A stretch of 64,000 bases of DNA from positions 248,001 to 312,000 of the forward strand of contig CAJXJK010000002.1 of assembly GCA_913054135.1 (NCBI GenBank), written 5' to 3'. A program made the translations under genes and the position numbers. The notes under the pieces were generated by a model that ran no database searches, was not told the origin of the DNA, and saw only the letters and a list, made by a program, of their open reading frames with translations. The stretch's first letter is position 1; each line of letters begins with the position of its first letter. The DNA is from an uncultured Flavobacteriales bacterium. GTDB lineage: Bacteria > Bacteroidota > Bacteroidia > Flavobacteriales_D > Crocinitomicaceae. Shown in pieces: positions 8,911 to 17,997 of the stretch.

Positions 8911-9401
8911 TGGGATTTTTCAAACCACATATTATAGTTTGTAATGTTCCGATCGAAAAGGCTCAAGCCGTGATGGAAAAAATCACAGGTGAATTTGGAA
9001 AATTTGTAAGAGACTCATATGATAGACACCCCTTCACAGGAAAGATCTATGATAAATCTTTTACCATTATGCCAAACCGACAACATAACGCAATTAAGCT
9101 AAAAGGGAAGATCAATTCAGAAAACATGAACCAAGTAAGAGTTGAAGTAAAAGGTCAATTTATGGTGTCAAGAATGATTTTGTTTTTACTTATCGCCTTG
9201 CCTGTTTTGGCCCTCACAATTTTATTGATTAGTACGGTAGTTGTATCAACACAACATCTCATTGGATTGGTTGCCATCTTTTTTCCACTCCTTTTCTTAG
9301 CACACATTTATCATCTGATTTTAGGTCAACCCAAAAGTGATTATAATGAGCATGTCTATGAGTTGATGAGAAAGATGGATAGACATGAATTAGTGCTCTA
9401 A
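8910..9401 (+). CDS. Membrane protein of unknown function
   Basis: A 163-residue protein with a soluble N-terminal half (about 1-85, mixed alpha/beta by eye), then two closely spaced hydrophobic helices (about 88-110 and 114-138) and a short charged tail. It is the last gene of the run that begins with DPP III. No family recognised. The convergent mltG gene ends 86 bases further on. Confidence 0.65.
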   Translation: MGFFKPHIIVCNVPIEKAQAVMEKITGEFGKFVRDSYDRHPFTGKIYDKSFTIMPNRQHNAIKLKGKINSENMNQVRVEVKGQFMVSRMILFLLIALPVLALTILLISTVVVSTQHLIGLVAIFFPLLFLAHIYHLILGQPKSDYNEHVYELMRKMDRHELVL

Positions 9402-9487
9402 CTAAACAAGCTGAGTTTCATAAAATAAAAGGGCCAATTGAGTATATTCAAATCCTTTTAACACATCCTTAACTGACCATGTGTCAA

Positions 9488-10528
9488 TTAATTTCTAGAA
9501 TCCATCCATTGATGGAAAAGCCTTGCGTTTCTATTGTGCTCGGTTAATGTGTTCGCAAAATTATGAAGACCACTATTATCAGGTTTAGCACACATATAGT
9601 AGTAGTCGTGTGATTCAGCATTCAATACGGCATCAATTGCTTTTTTACTAGGCATTCTAATGGGTCCTGGTGGTAATCCTGGATATAGATAAGTATTGTA
9701 CGGGCAGTCTTTCTTCATGTGAACTGTCAAAAGTCTTTGAACATCTTTCAACTCATCCCCCCAACAATATTTTGCAGTTGGATCAGATTGTAATAACCAG
9801 TTACCTTTAACTCTATTCAAATAGAGACCTGCAATTGTGCCCCATTCTTGTTGAAAGACCCCTTGCTCTGACTCTATTATAGATGCCAATGTTGATACTT
9901 CTGATTGAGAAAGATTAAGCTCTGCTAATTGAGAGCCTCTTCCGGTTCCTTCAGCACTCCAGAATTCTTTGAATTTCTCAGCCATAAATGACACGAACTC
10001 TTCAGCTGTCATGTCCCACTCGCCTACTTCATATGTATCAGGTAAAAACATGGCAATCATTGTTTCTTCCTTAAATCCATATTTATCTATGGTCGCAGGA
10101 TCCATAATGTAATCGACAATTTCTGCCGAATCTGCTTCAATATTAGGAGCGACTTTACCAGCCATATCTTCTATAGAAAGACAGTTATTAAATGTGATAC
10201 TGATGTCGTTAATTTCTTGATTCCCATTCTTAAGAGCGTAGATAATCTCTTTATTTTTCAATGTTGAGCCAATAAGGTATTTCCCTGGCTCTACCTTGTC
10301 GTCTGTATAATCTAGCTTCTCTGCAAATGATAAAAACTTGTCTTTTGCCATGATGTCTTCATCAATAATAGTTGAAACCGCGGCCACATCACTGCCAGTA
10401 GGAATGTAAAGTACGTAATCTTGAGATCGATCACCAGCTGAAAAATGCAAATCGTAATAAGGTTTTCCAACAACCCAGCCTACGACAGCAATTACAATTA
10501 AAACAACTAATGCGATTATCTTCTTCAT
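9488..10528 (-). CDS. mltG: Endolytic murein transglycosylase MltG
   Basis: Cleaves nascent glycan strands at the inner membrane and helps set glycan chain length. One N-terminal membrane helix (about 2-22) anchors a periplasmic YceG domain. The catalytic Glu is residue 219 in LASIIESEQG, matching the E218 region of the E. coli enzyme. The family hallmark YPGLPPGPIRMPS follows near 284, then YYYMCAKPD and the closing EHNRNAR. The 346-residue length is normal. The ATG at 10528 is chosen over the upstream TTG; it overlaps the GNAT stop codon by one base (TGATG). Last gene of an overlapping operon with dapF. Confidence 0.93.
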   Translation of the reverse strand: MKKIIALVVLIVIAVVGWVVGKPYYDLHFSAGDRSQDYVLYIPTGSDVAAVSTIIDEDIMAKDKFLSFAEKLDYTDDKVEPGKYLIGSTLKNKEIIYALKNGNQEINDISITFNNCLSIEDMAGKVAPNIEADSAEIVDYIMDPATIDKYGFKEETMIAMFLPDTYEVGEWDMTAEEFVSFMAEKFKEFWSAEGTGRGSQLAELNLSQSEVSTLASIIESEQGVFQQEWGTIAGLYLNRVKGNWLLQSDPTAKYCWGDELKDVQRLLTVHMKKDCPYNTYLYPGLPPGPIRMPSKKAIDAVLNAESHDYYYMCAKPDNSGLHNFANTLTEHNRNARLFHQWMDSRN

Positions 10529-11043
10529 CAAACTAGTACTTTTTGATACATGATTTCATCTAACCAATCAATCTGGTCATTAAACCAATTGATTTTCCTG
10601 CCGACCTCAACATAGCCTGCCTTGGTAAACAAAGATTGACTTTGTGTATTGTCTTCAAGAATGTTACAGAACAGATTTCTAATTCCGACTACATTGAGTG
10701 CATACTCATCTATCAATGACAGAGCTTCTAAAGCATATCCTTTACCTCTGTGCTCTTCTTCAATTAAAATCCCTATTCCAGCTCTTTGATGCCTAGCATC
10801 AAATTCAAAAATATCAATGGAACCAATTGGAACTAAATCATCTACTTGGGTGATGATAAACCTTACTTGCTTAACACTATAAATGTCTTGAGCCGAATTG
10901 ATGTATTGCATGATAAGCTCCTTTGAAAAGGGAACTAAGGTGTTGCTTACTCTCCAATTTTTGTGATTGTTCTCCCATTCCAGAATCTTGTCTACATCCC
11001 AAGGTTCTATTGGTCTAAGCTTTATTTTATTCCCTTCCAGCAT
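10528..11043 (-). CDS. GNAT family N-acetyltransferase
   Basis: A 171-residue acetyltransferase of the RimJ/RimL/SpeG-like branch. The acetyl-CoA loop is visible as EEHRGKGYALEAL near residues 95-108. The N-terminal KIKLRPIEPWDVDKIL and the ending W-D-E-I-M-Y are typical of this branch. The substrate could be a ribosomal protein N-terminus, a polyamine or another amine; sequence alone does not tell. It lies between an unknown gene and mltG, an arrangement with dapF that I recall from other flavobacteria. Confidence 0.85.
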   Translation of the reverse strand: MLEGNKIKLRPIEPWDVDKILEWENNHKNWRVSNTLVPFSKELIMQYINSAQDIYSVKQVRFIITQVDDLVPIGSIDIFEFDARHQRAGIGILIEEEHRGKGYALEALSLIDEYALNVVGIRNLFCNILEDNTQSQSLFTKAGYVEVGRKINWFNDQIDWLDEIMYQKVLV

Positions 11044-11536
11044 CTTGTTTGTTCAGCTGTTGAATGTACGAAAATATTGCCTCTTTTTTGTACTCATTAA
11101 GGGTAAAACTTCCATTAGAATCAAGATATTCTGTAAGATTAAACTGTAAAGCTTTTTCAATAAGTTGATTATCATATAATTCAGGAATCAATTGAAAAAT
11201 CATTTCTGCTTCCGAATCTTTCAAGACCAATTCCTTGATTGGAAATAAGCATGTGATCAAATTCTCATCCACCTTTTCGTAGCGTTCAAATATGGTAACC
11301 GGGTCTAATTCTATCTTTTTCAACTTCAAAAAGATCATCCTCTTTTTCAATCTGCACAGCTTTTTCATTAGCGGTTTCAGATCAAGGTTTACTTCAACTT
11401 CTTTATGTGTAAGTGAAAAGTATTTTCCGTGATGAATAAATATTAAATGCGGGATCGTTTGAGGATGAACCAGTAAAATGTAAGAACCATCAATTTCAAT
11501 ACCTTCAAAGGGTTCTAGATTATAAACTTCAGACAT
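11027..11536 (-). CDS. Conserved-looking protein of unknown function in the dapF operon
   Basis: Unrecognised 169-residue soluble protein with no signal peptide or membrane helix. It has a basic central stretch (KKLCRLKKRMIFLKLKK) and an acidic-hydrophobic C-terminal half. The start at 11536 is preferred to an upstream in-frame codon because it is an ATG with AAAGGAG seven bases ahead, an unusually good Shine-Dalgarno match for this phylum, and it overlaps the dapF stop by eight bases. Its 3' end overlaps the GNAT gene by 17 bases. Function unknown. Confidence 0.7.
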   Translation of the reverse strand: MSEVYNLEPFEGIEIDGSYILLVHPQTIPHLIFIHHGKYFSLTHKEVEVNLDLKPLMKKLCRLKKRMIFLKLKKIELDPVTIFERYEKVDENLITCLFPIKELVLKDSEAEMIFQLIPELYDNQLIEKALQFNLTEYLDSNGSFTLNEYKKEAIFSYIQQLNKQDAGRE

Positions 11537-12302
11537 TAAATACTCCTTTAAAAACTTCAACTGCTGGTCCGTTCAACCATATTTCTTCGTAGGCTTCTTC
11601 TGCCTTATTAAAATCAACCGAGAGGTCTCCTCCTTTTGCCTTCACCTCAATGCGCCCAGACTCAAGTGAGTTTTCAATGGCAAACGCTAATGCGGCTGCA
11701 GTAGCACCAGTGCCACAAGCTAAAGTCTCAGCCTCCACACCTCTTTCATACGTTCTTATTCCAATTTTTCGATCTGTGATCTCCTCAATTACATTGACAT
11801 TAATTCCTTCTTTCAAATACTTCTGAGAATATCTAATGCCATGAGCGAAATCAAGCAAATCCAATTCTTCAATATTCATATGAAACGAAATGTAATGTGG
11901 CGAACCAGTATGAATTACGTAATGATCGTCGTTTTTTTCAAAAAGGTGAAGATCAGACATGCTGATGCTAATTGTGTTCTCTTCGATTTTGGCATTATGC
12001 TCTCCGTCAATGGCTAAAAACAAGGCATGCTTTGAAACAATACCCAACTTAATTGCAAATGCAACAGCACATCTTGATCCGTTTCCACAAAAGCTTTGAC
12101 TTCCATCAGGATTATAAAAATCCATTTCAAAGTCTCCTGATTCCCAATTCTCAATGAAAATCAATCCATCAGAGCCTACCCCAAATCTTCTTGAGCAGAC
12201 CTTCTTTGCTAAATCTATTTTATTTCCTTGAAAAACAGAATCCCGATTATCAATCATGATAAAATCGTTACCTGCGCCGTGATACTTAAAAAACTCAATC
12301 AT
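11529..12302 (-). CDS. dapF: Diaminopimelate epimerase
   Basis: Converts LL- to meso-diaminopimelate for lysine and peptidoglycan synthesis. The two catalytic cysteines lie in FCGNGSRC (Cys72) and ACGTGATAAA near residue 197. The N-terminal FFKYHGAGNDF is characteristic. The length of 257 residues is normal. The ATG at 12302 is used; the in-frame TTG just before it is not needed. The start overlaps the stop of the upstream gene by eight bases. Sharing an operon with mltG links precursor supply to cell wall processing. Confidence 0.96.
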   Translation of the reverse strand: MIEFFKYHGAGNDFIMIDNRDSVFQGNKIDLAKKVCSRRFGVGSDGLIFIENWESGDFEMDFYNPDGSQSFCGNGSRCAVAFAIKLGIVSKHALFLAIDGEHNAKIEENTISISMSDLHLFEKNDDHYVIHTGSPHYISFHMNIEELDLLDFAHGIRYSQKYLKEGINVNVIEEITDRKIGIRTYERGVEAETLACGTGATAAALAFAIENSLESGRIEVKAKGGDLSVDFNKAEEAYEEIWLNGPAVEVFKGVFNV

Positions 12303-12912
12303 CAAAAACTTCTTCTTTTTGAACCTCCAAATATGGCAAGAATTCTTCCGTTTCTTTTATTGAATAGTAGATATTTTCAGTGGTGATAAAGTAGTCGGTT
12401 TCATTTCTAAGAATCTTGTACACCAAGTTGTCTGGCATTCCGAACATTACAAGTTTATTTCTACTCAGCTTGTATCCTGAAAAATTCAAAGGTGACTCCC
12501 AAAACTCAACCAACATTTTAGTCGGAAATGTCTGTTCTACTCCAATCAGCTGATTTGCTAGGGTGTCTTTAGTGATATCTTTAAGCACATCAACTCCCAC
12601 CCAAACGGTACTGATTAGTTTCTCTCGTCTAATCGAAATGTCGCTTTCAATTTCACCTGAATCAAGCGGTATCTCAACAATCAATGAGTCAATTTGAAGG
12701 GAATCAGTTAGGATTTGTGTAGAATCAACCTCCTCACTCATTTCAGGCACATTCACAATCTGAGTCTCTACAATGGTATCGTGGACAGTTTGTGTGACGA
12801 ACTCAGTTGGAGGAGATTCTAAAATTAGATCTTCTTTCGAACTATAGGAACCAATTATATAGCCCCCTACTCCGCCTAACGCAAAAATCCCGATTCCTAT
12901 TAAGTACTTCAT
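12295..12912 (-). CDS. Single-pass membrane protein of unknown function
   Basis: A 205-residue protein, first in the dapF operon. One glycine-rich N-terminal helix (IGIFALGGVGGYIIG) anchors an extracytoplasmic part. Residues 28-90 are Glu/Asp/Thr/Val-rich and probably disordered; the C-terminal 100 residues look folded. The overlap with dapF suggests an envelope-related role, but no family is recognised. Confidence 0.65.
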   Translation of the reverse strand: MKYLIGIGIFALGGVGGYIIGSYSSKEDLILESPPTEFVTQTVHDTIVETQIVNVPEMSEEVDSTQILTDSLQIDSLIVEIPLDSGEIESDISIRREKLISTVWVGVDVLKDITKDTLANQLIGVEQTFPTKMLVEFWESPLNFSGYKLSRNKLVMFGMPDNLVYKILRNETDYFITTENIYYSIKETEEFLPYLEVQKEEVFDD

Positions 12913-13023
12913 TCCCTATTCTAGAGGTCAAATTTATAAATAGATATCTTCACAACCTCCAAAAAATCAATTTTTTAGCAAACTTTTTTTTATCTGCCAG
13001 ATCGAGCGATCATTCCGAGAAAC

Positions 13024-13054
13024 TTGCATGGAAACCTTCTATTTCGTAAATTTG
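13024..13054 (+). promoter_or_regulatory. Promoter for the T9SS protein at 13105
   Basis: TTG at 13024-13026 and TAAATTTG at 13047-13054 are separated by 20 bases, matching the Bacteroidota -33/-7 arrangement. The TTG is in frame with the downstream gene but is better read as the -33 element. A 4-bp hairpin (TGAG, six-base loop, CTCA) starts at 13059, near the expected transcription start. Confidence 0.65.
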
Positions 13055-13104
13055 TAACTGAGCTACTACTCAACATTTTACAGATTGTCAATTTAAAACG
13101 TTTG

Positions 13105-15321
13105 ATGAAATTCTTTTCAGCAATATTACTTGCATTACTTTTTGCTCCATCAGCATGGCTTCAAGAGCTGGTTGATGTCAAAAACATAGATGGATATCAA
13201 AATCCTAGAAATTATTCTACTAAAGATGGTCGCCTTCATAACGACCCTGAGTTTTACAGTCATCCCGATTTTGGAAAGCTCACCTTTCAAGCACCTTATG
13301 AGATTGAAGTAATTGAAGACATCTCTAAAAGAACCGAGTATGAAAGGTATTATATTGATAAATTTCATCCGGCATATTTTTATATTGAGAAGTCTTCAAA
13401 GAAAATTAATCTTGAAGTTAACGGTCAATTTATAGCCATTGACCCAAGTATGCATAGAGTGAATGATGACGTATTTAGTTCTGGTTTTCAATCGTATAAA
13501 ACGGGAATTGATGCAATCAACCAGAGGACTAGCATGTCATTTGGGGAACATTTCGTGAATTTTAACCATACCAAACTGAAACTAGTCCACCTTGATCTGA
13601 TCGAGGAAATTATTGAGCCTGATTGGAGTGATTTTGAAATGAACAATTTTGAAGCATACGTTTTCAATATATTTCCAAACATTGATATGCAAATTCAATT
13701 TTTTGAAGGAAGAGTCAAATCTAATTTTATCATCAAGCAAAACATGAATGTGAAAGAACTGATTTTCATTGATGAACTTTTCGTTAGTGACGGCTTAGAC
13801 TTCTTGCTTTCAAGTCAAAATCCATTTGGACTTAACTATCTTGAAATTTACAATACTGAATCTTCCCAAACCGAAATAGTTGTTGAACCAGCACGCAGCT
13901 TTGATGCTTCTGGTTCAAATGAGTCTTGGTTGAGTGAATTCCAATTAGATGATAATAAACTACTTGTAATTGCTGACTCAGCTCACCTTAACGACCCGAA
14001 TAATGTCTACCCTATTACAATAGACCCTACTTTTATTGCGGTCGGTCCCATTACGAATGGAGGCGGAGTAATGGGTTCTTTGCTCTCACCTTCTTCATGT
14101 GCAAACAATATTAATCTTGTTTTTCCTGGAGGATCTGAACCTTGGGATACGCAAGTGACCTGGACATTGTTTTCTGATTTTTGCGCCCAGTTTTTGATTG
14201 ATTTCGGAGTATTTATTGATTGCTGGAATTCTGAAGCAGAAATTTGGGTTACCAGTGGCTGCGGGGGAAACAGTCCTGTTGGTTCTCCTGGGACAATTTG
14301 GGCGTGTACTTTACCTGCCTGCAATACCTTTGGGTTTTGGGTGCCTACCATTCCATTCGCATCAAGCGGTACTCAATCCTTAGTTCAATGCTACCCGACT
14401 CAATGTGTAAATCAAAACATGCAATTCACAATAAACTTAGATAGAACATTTTGTAATTCGGCATACGGAAATGATGGATGCAACTGGGCTACCAGTTATT
14501 GCCAATCACTAGATGATTGGAGCGTAACTGTACAAGGAAGATCAGTTGAGACCTTAAGTAACACGGTTACAGGGAATGGAACTCAAAATATATTTGATGC
14601 AGATTGTGCTGGCACGCAAACATTAGACCCAACTCCTCTTTATGGTGTTCCTGGTTATACTTATGCCTGGAGCACAGGAGCTACCACTCCTACCATTGTA
14701 GTGCCTGGAACTGTATCTACCTTCACAGCTGATGTGACTGATGCTTGTGGAACGACAGTGACTGCTACTTTTGATATTGGATGCCCATTAGCGACTGAAA
14801 TGAATGATTTTGAAGCCGAATTAAAGAACGGCATAGTTGAACTAGAATGGTCAACAATATCTGAGACCGATTTGACAAATTTTGAAATTGAAAAATCTAA
14901 CAATGGCATAGACTGGAGGAGCTTTGGAATTATTGATGCCACCGGTGGAGAAAACATAAGCTCGGAATATCAAGCATCCGACCAGTCTCCTCAAGTAGGT
15001 TTAAATTATTATAGATTGAAATTAAACAATGAAGATGGCACTTCTACTCTATCTGACGTTAAGGTTATTCAAATTGAGCACCTCTTCAGCTTTAAACCTA
15101 ATCCGGCAAATGACCTTGTTCAAGTTCAAAGATCAACAGAGAAAAACAGTACCTATGCAATTGAGGTCACTGATTTTTTTGGTAAGATTGTATTTGAAAA
15201 ACTTTTTGAAGAAAGCAATGAAACAATTGATCTGAGTGACATTGAGAGTGGAACATATATTATGTCTGTCACGAGAAATGGAGTGAAAATTGAAAGTCAA
15301 AGACTTATTATTGCTCACTAA
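13105..15321 (+). CDS. Secreted cysteine-rich protein with T9SS type A sorting domain
   Basis: A 738-residue surface or secreted protein. The ATG at 13105 gives a signal peptide (MKFFSAILLALLFAPSAW). Residues 20-310 resemble an N-terminal beta-rich region without a recognised family. Residues 310-500 hold about 15 cysteines (CGGNS, PACNTF, CYPTQC, GCNWATSYC), suggesting disulfides. A PKD-like segment (YAWSTGATTPT) and an FN3-like domain (VELEWSTISETD) follow. The last 75 residues (FKPNPANDLVQVQ ... ESGTYIMSV) are a type A sorting domain. Its 3' end overlaps the convergent gene by four bases. Confidence 0.85.
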   Translation: MKFFSAILLALLFAPSAWLQELVDVKNIDGYQNPRNYSTKDGRLHNDPEFYSHPDFGKLTFQAPYEIEVIEDISKRTEYERYYIDKFHPAYFYIEKSSKKINLEVNGQFIAIDPSMHRVNDDVFSSGFQSYKTGIDAINQRTSMSFGEHFVNFNHTKLKLVHLDLIEEIIEPDWSDFEMNNFEAYVFNIFPNIDMQIQFFEGRVKSNFIIKQNMNVKELIFIDELFVSDGLDFLLSSQNPFGLNYLEIYNTESSQTEIVVEPARSFDASGSNESWLSEFQLDDNKLLVIADSAHLNDPNNVYPITIDPTFIAVGPITNGGGVMGSLLSPSSCANNINLVFPGGSEPWDTQVTWTLFSDFCAQFLIDFGVFIDCWNSEAEIWVTSGCGGNSPVGSPGTIWACTLPACNTFGFWVPTIPFASSGTQSLVQCYPTQCVNQNMQFTINLDRTFCNSAYGNDGCNWATSYCQSLDDWSVTVQGRSVETLSNTVTGNGTQNIFDADCAGTQTLDPTPLYGVPGYTYAWSTGATTPTIVVPGTVSTFTADVTDACGTTVTATFDIGCPLATEMNDFEAELKNGIVELEWSTISETDLTNFEIEKSNNGIDWRSFGIIDATGGENISSEYQASDQSPQVGLNYYRLKLNNEDGTSTLSDVKVIQIEHLFSFKPNPANDLVQVQRSTEKNSTYAIEVTDFFGKIVFEKLFEESNETIDLSDIESGTYIMSVTRNGVKIESQRLIIAH

Positions 15322-16100
15322 ATCTCTACAAAATCTTCTAAATAATTCGTTCTGTTCAAGTATTTTGAATAGCGCTTGTATGATCTACTTGGGTAATAGA
15401 TATACATACAACTACCTTCTTTAATCCATTTTACAACATCTTCAAATCCTTCAGCAGGAACTGCTGGGCAGCCGTAAGAACGACCTAATTGACAACCATT
15501 GCGTTCTAAAAAATCATAAGTGGCATATTTTGCGGCATGCATTACAACACCTCTGCTACTCGCGTGACTATTTGAATGCTCCATCCCTCTCAATCTTAAA
15601 GCCAACTCAAACTTCCCTGAATAGGTAGTTGTAGTAACGTAAAAACCTAAACTACTTTGTTTTGAATTGTTTTCATTTGAAAAATGCTTTGGGTAAAGTC
15701 TTCCAGAATTTAAGCCATGTGCACATAAAGATTTATGTATCACTTTATTTTCGCATAAATCAATAATGAATAATCTAACCTCATTTGATGGTTTCGAAAA
15801 ATCAATAATCGTCAAAGTGTCTTTACGCACTAACTCATTTCTTTTAAGAAGGTTGTGATAACCAGTCAAACCTTGTTCTAAGGCTTTGAATGAAAGTTGG
15901 AGTTCATTCAATTCATCATAAACAAATTTGGCGTAAGAATTGAAATTCTCTTTTGCCTTATCTGCTATTGAATCATTCTTCAACATTTCTTGAACATTTG
16001 GATCTAAACTACCACGATTCGAACCAAAGCCAACAAATGAAATACCGAAGAAAAGAACGAACAAAACTGTCGCTTTTTTTCTAATACTTGCACGCATCAT
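15318..16100 (-). CDS. Murein L,D-transpeptidase-like protein (YkuD_2 family)
   Basis: About 260 residues with an N-terminal hydrophobic signal (TVLFVLFFGISFVGFG). The catalytic-domain landmarks of the YkuD_2 family are present: HGLNSG, SSLGFYVT, MHAAKYA and the active-site segment GRSYGCPAVP, where the Cys would be the nucleophile. Family knowledge suggests peptidoglycan 3-3 cross-linking or stem-peptide processing, though activity for YkuD_2 members is rarely proven. Start chosen at ATG 16100; the frame extends to a TTG at 16106 that sits in a TACATTTG promoter-like element. Confidence 0.82.
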   Translation of the reverse strand: MMRASIRKKATVLFVLFFGISFVGFGSNRGSLDPNVQEMLKNDSIADKAKENFNSYAKFVYDELNELQLSFKALEQGLTGYHNLLKRNELVRKDTLTIIDFSKPSNEVRLFIIDLCENKVIHKSLCAHGLNSGRLYPKHFSNENNSKQSSLGFYVTTTTYSGKFELALRLRGMEHSNSHASSRGVVMHAAKYATYDFLERNGCQLGRSYGCPAVPAEGFEDVVKWIKEGSCMYIYYPSRSYKRYSKYLNRTNYLEDFVEI

Positions 16101-16122
16101 GCACAAATGTACGAAAAACAGC

Positions 16123-16130
16123 TACTTTTG
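16123..16130 (+). promoter_or_regulatory. -7 promoter element for prfC
   Basis: TACTTTTG matches TAnnTTTG and leaves a leader of about 45 bases before the prfC ATG. A 6-bp hairpin (GCTTGT, eight-base loop, ACAAGC) occupies 16135-16154, beginning at the expected transcription start. No -33 element is evident. Confidence 0.5.
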
Positions 16131-16178
16131 TTCCGCTTGTAATGTTAAACAAGCCTAAATTTAAGGTCATTAAGACAG

Positions 16179-17768
16179 ATGAGTAACACAGTTGAAATAG
16201 AAAAAAGAAGAACGTTTGCGATTATTTCTCACCCAGATGCAGGTAAAACTACACTGACTGAAAAATTGCTATTATTTGGTGGAGCAATTCAAACTGCGGG
16301 AGCAGTTAAGAACAACAAAATCAAGAAAACAGCAACTTCTGATTTCATGGAAATAGAGAAACAAAGAGGGATCTCTGTAGCTACTTCTGTGATGGCATTT
16401 GAATATTTAGGCAAGCAAATTAATATTCTTGATACTCCTGGTCACAAGGACTTTGCCGAAGATACTTACCGAACACTTACGGCCGTTGATAGTGTAATTT
16501 TAATTATTGATTGCGCAAGTGGTGTTGAGGCACAAACTGAGAGATTAATGGAAGTGTGTAGAATGAGAAACACACCTGTGATCATATTCATTAATAAAAT
16601 GGATAGAGAAGGAAGAGACTCATTTGATTTGTTAGATGAGCTAGAAGATATGCTCAAAATAAAGGTTCGCCCACTCTCTTGGCCAATCGGTATTGGACAC
16701 ACTTTTCAAGGTGTATATAATATGTATAATAAGGAGCTAAATCTTTTTGCTGCAAACAAAACTAAAATCTCAGACGAAGTTGTCAAGATTGACAATTTAG
16801 ATGATCCTCAATTAAATGATATAATTGGAGATGACCCTACAGCAGAACTGAAAGAAGAATTAGAATTGGTTGATGGTGTCTATGATGCTTTTGACAAAGA
16901 GGCTTATTTGAAAGGAGAAGTTGCTCCTGTATTTTTTGGGTCGGCGATTAATAACTTTGGGGTTAAAGAACTCTTAGAATCATTTTTAGATTTTTCACCT
17001 TCTCCAATTGGGAGAGAAACTTCAGAAGGATTCATAGAGCCTGAGGCTAAAGATTTTTCAGGTTTCATTTTCAAAATACATGCTAACCTTGATCCGAAGC
17101 ATAGGGATAGAATTGCCTTTCTTAGAATCGTCTCAGGAAAATTTGAACGTAACACCTTTTATAATCATGTAAGATTAGAGAAGAAACTGAAGTTCTCAAA
17201 TCCGACATCTTTCATGGCCCAAGACAAAAGCATCATTGATGAAGCATTTCCCGGTGATGTAATTGGACTATACGATACTGGAAACTTTAAGATTGGAGAT
17301 TCATTAACAGAAGGAACAGTATTTTCATTTAAAGGTATTCCGAGTTTTTCTCCGGAGATTTTTATGGAGCTTGAGAATAGGGATCCAATGAAATCAAAGC
17401 AATTAGAAAAAGGTATACAGCAATTAACAGATGAAGGTGTTGCCCAACTCTTTATTCAGCAACCTGGTAATAGAAAAATTGTAGGTACAGTAGGACAACT
17501 TCAATTTGAAGTAATCAAATATAGATTAGAGCATGAATATGGAGCGAAGGCAGAGTTTGTGCCTAAACGTTTTCATAAAGCTTGTTGGATGACAACTGAT
17601 AACCAAGCTCAACTTGATAAGTTCATAAAAGCTAAAGCTATTTACATTGCGAAAGATAAAGATGACAATTATGTCTTTTTAGCTGAAACCCCATTCTTAT
17701 TACAAATGGCTCAAACAGATTATCCTGACATCACTTTCCACTTTACATCTGATTTTAAAGTTGTTTAG
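16179..17768 (+). CDS. prfC: Peptide chain release factor 3
   Basis: GTPase that recycles RF1/RF2 from the ribosome after peptide release. The translational GTPase motifs are clear: SHPDAGKTT near residue 17-25 (G1), RGISVATS (G2), DTPGHKDF (G3) and NKMDREG (G4). The length of 529 residues and the [19 protein letters not shown] start are typical of RF3 rather than EF-G. It stands alone; the next plus-strand gene begins 229 bases later. Confidence 0.97.
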   Translation: MSNTVEIEKRRTFAIISHPDAGKTTLTEKLLLFGGAIQTAGAVKNNKIKKTATSDFMEIEKQRGISVATSVMAFEYLGKQINILDTPGHKDFAEDTYRTLTAVDSVILIIDCASGVEAQTERLMEVCRMRNTPVIIFINKMDREGRDSFDLLDELEDMLKIKVRPLSWPIGIGHTFQGVYNMYNKELNLFAANKTKISDEVVKIDNLDDPQLNDIIGDDPTAELKEELELVDGVYDAFDKEAYLKGEVAPVFFGSAINNFGVKELLESFLDFSPSPIGRETSEGFIEPEAKDFSGFIFKIHANLDPKHRDRIAFLRIVSGKFERNTFYNHVRLEKKLKFSNPTSFMAQDKSIIDEAFPGDVIGLYDTGNFKIGDSLTEGTVFSFKGIPSFSPEIFMELENRDPMKSKQLEKGIQQLTDEGVAQLFIQQPGNRKIVGTVGQLQFEVIKYRLEHEYGAKAEFVPKRFHKACWMTTDNQAQLDKFIKAKAIYIAKDKDDNYVFLAETPFLLQMAQTDYPDITFHFTSDFKVV

Positions 17769-17769
17769 G

Positions 17770-17949
17770 CTATTCAAGAGGAATTGCATGTGATGAGCCT
17801 GAAACATCTGAATCTTCATCATCTCCGACATACTTGTAAATAACTGATGCTATTATTAGAATTGCAGAGGCTATTGTGAGAATCGCAATGATGATTTCGG
17901 TCCAAGAATAGTAGAATGTATGTTTTCCTATTTTTATGCTAAACCCCAT
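17770..17949 (-). CDS. Small single-helix membrane protein (59 aa)
   Basis: A small gene squeezed between prfC and the ACP phosphodiesterase-like gene, convergent with prfC and leaving one base between stops. The ATG at 17949 gives a short beta-like N-terminus (GFSIKIGKHTFYYSW), one strong membrane helix (IIIAILTIASAILIIASVIY) and an acidic tail (GDDEDSDVSG). The frame extends further upstream, but that would overlap the divergent gene. No family recognised; the sequence character supports a real gene. Confidence 0.55.
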   Translation of the reverse strand: MGFSIKIGKHTFYYSWTEIIIAILTIASAILIIASVIYKYVGDDEDSDVSGSSHAIPLE

Positions 17950-17997
17950 TTCTACTTTTTGCAAACAAGATAATAAAGTTTGATTATCTTCAACGAA

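Noticed and set aside
9461-9484. ACACAT/ATGTGT inverted repeat between convergent genes as a terminator
   Set aside because: Six-bp stem with a 12-base loop and no T run on either strand; too weak to call.
13024-13104. 27-codon N-terminal extension of the T9SS protein starting at TTG
   Set aside because: The TTG is the -33 promoter element and the extension would bury the signal peptide.
14007-14351. Open frame of 114 codons opposite the Cys-rich T9SS protein
   Set aside because: It lies entirely inside a well-supported gene; the composition (Gly/Pro-rich) mirrors the sense-strand codons.
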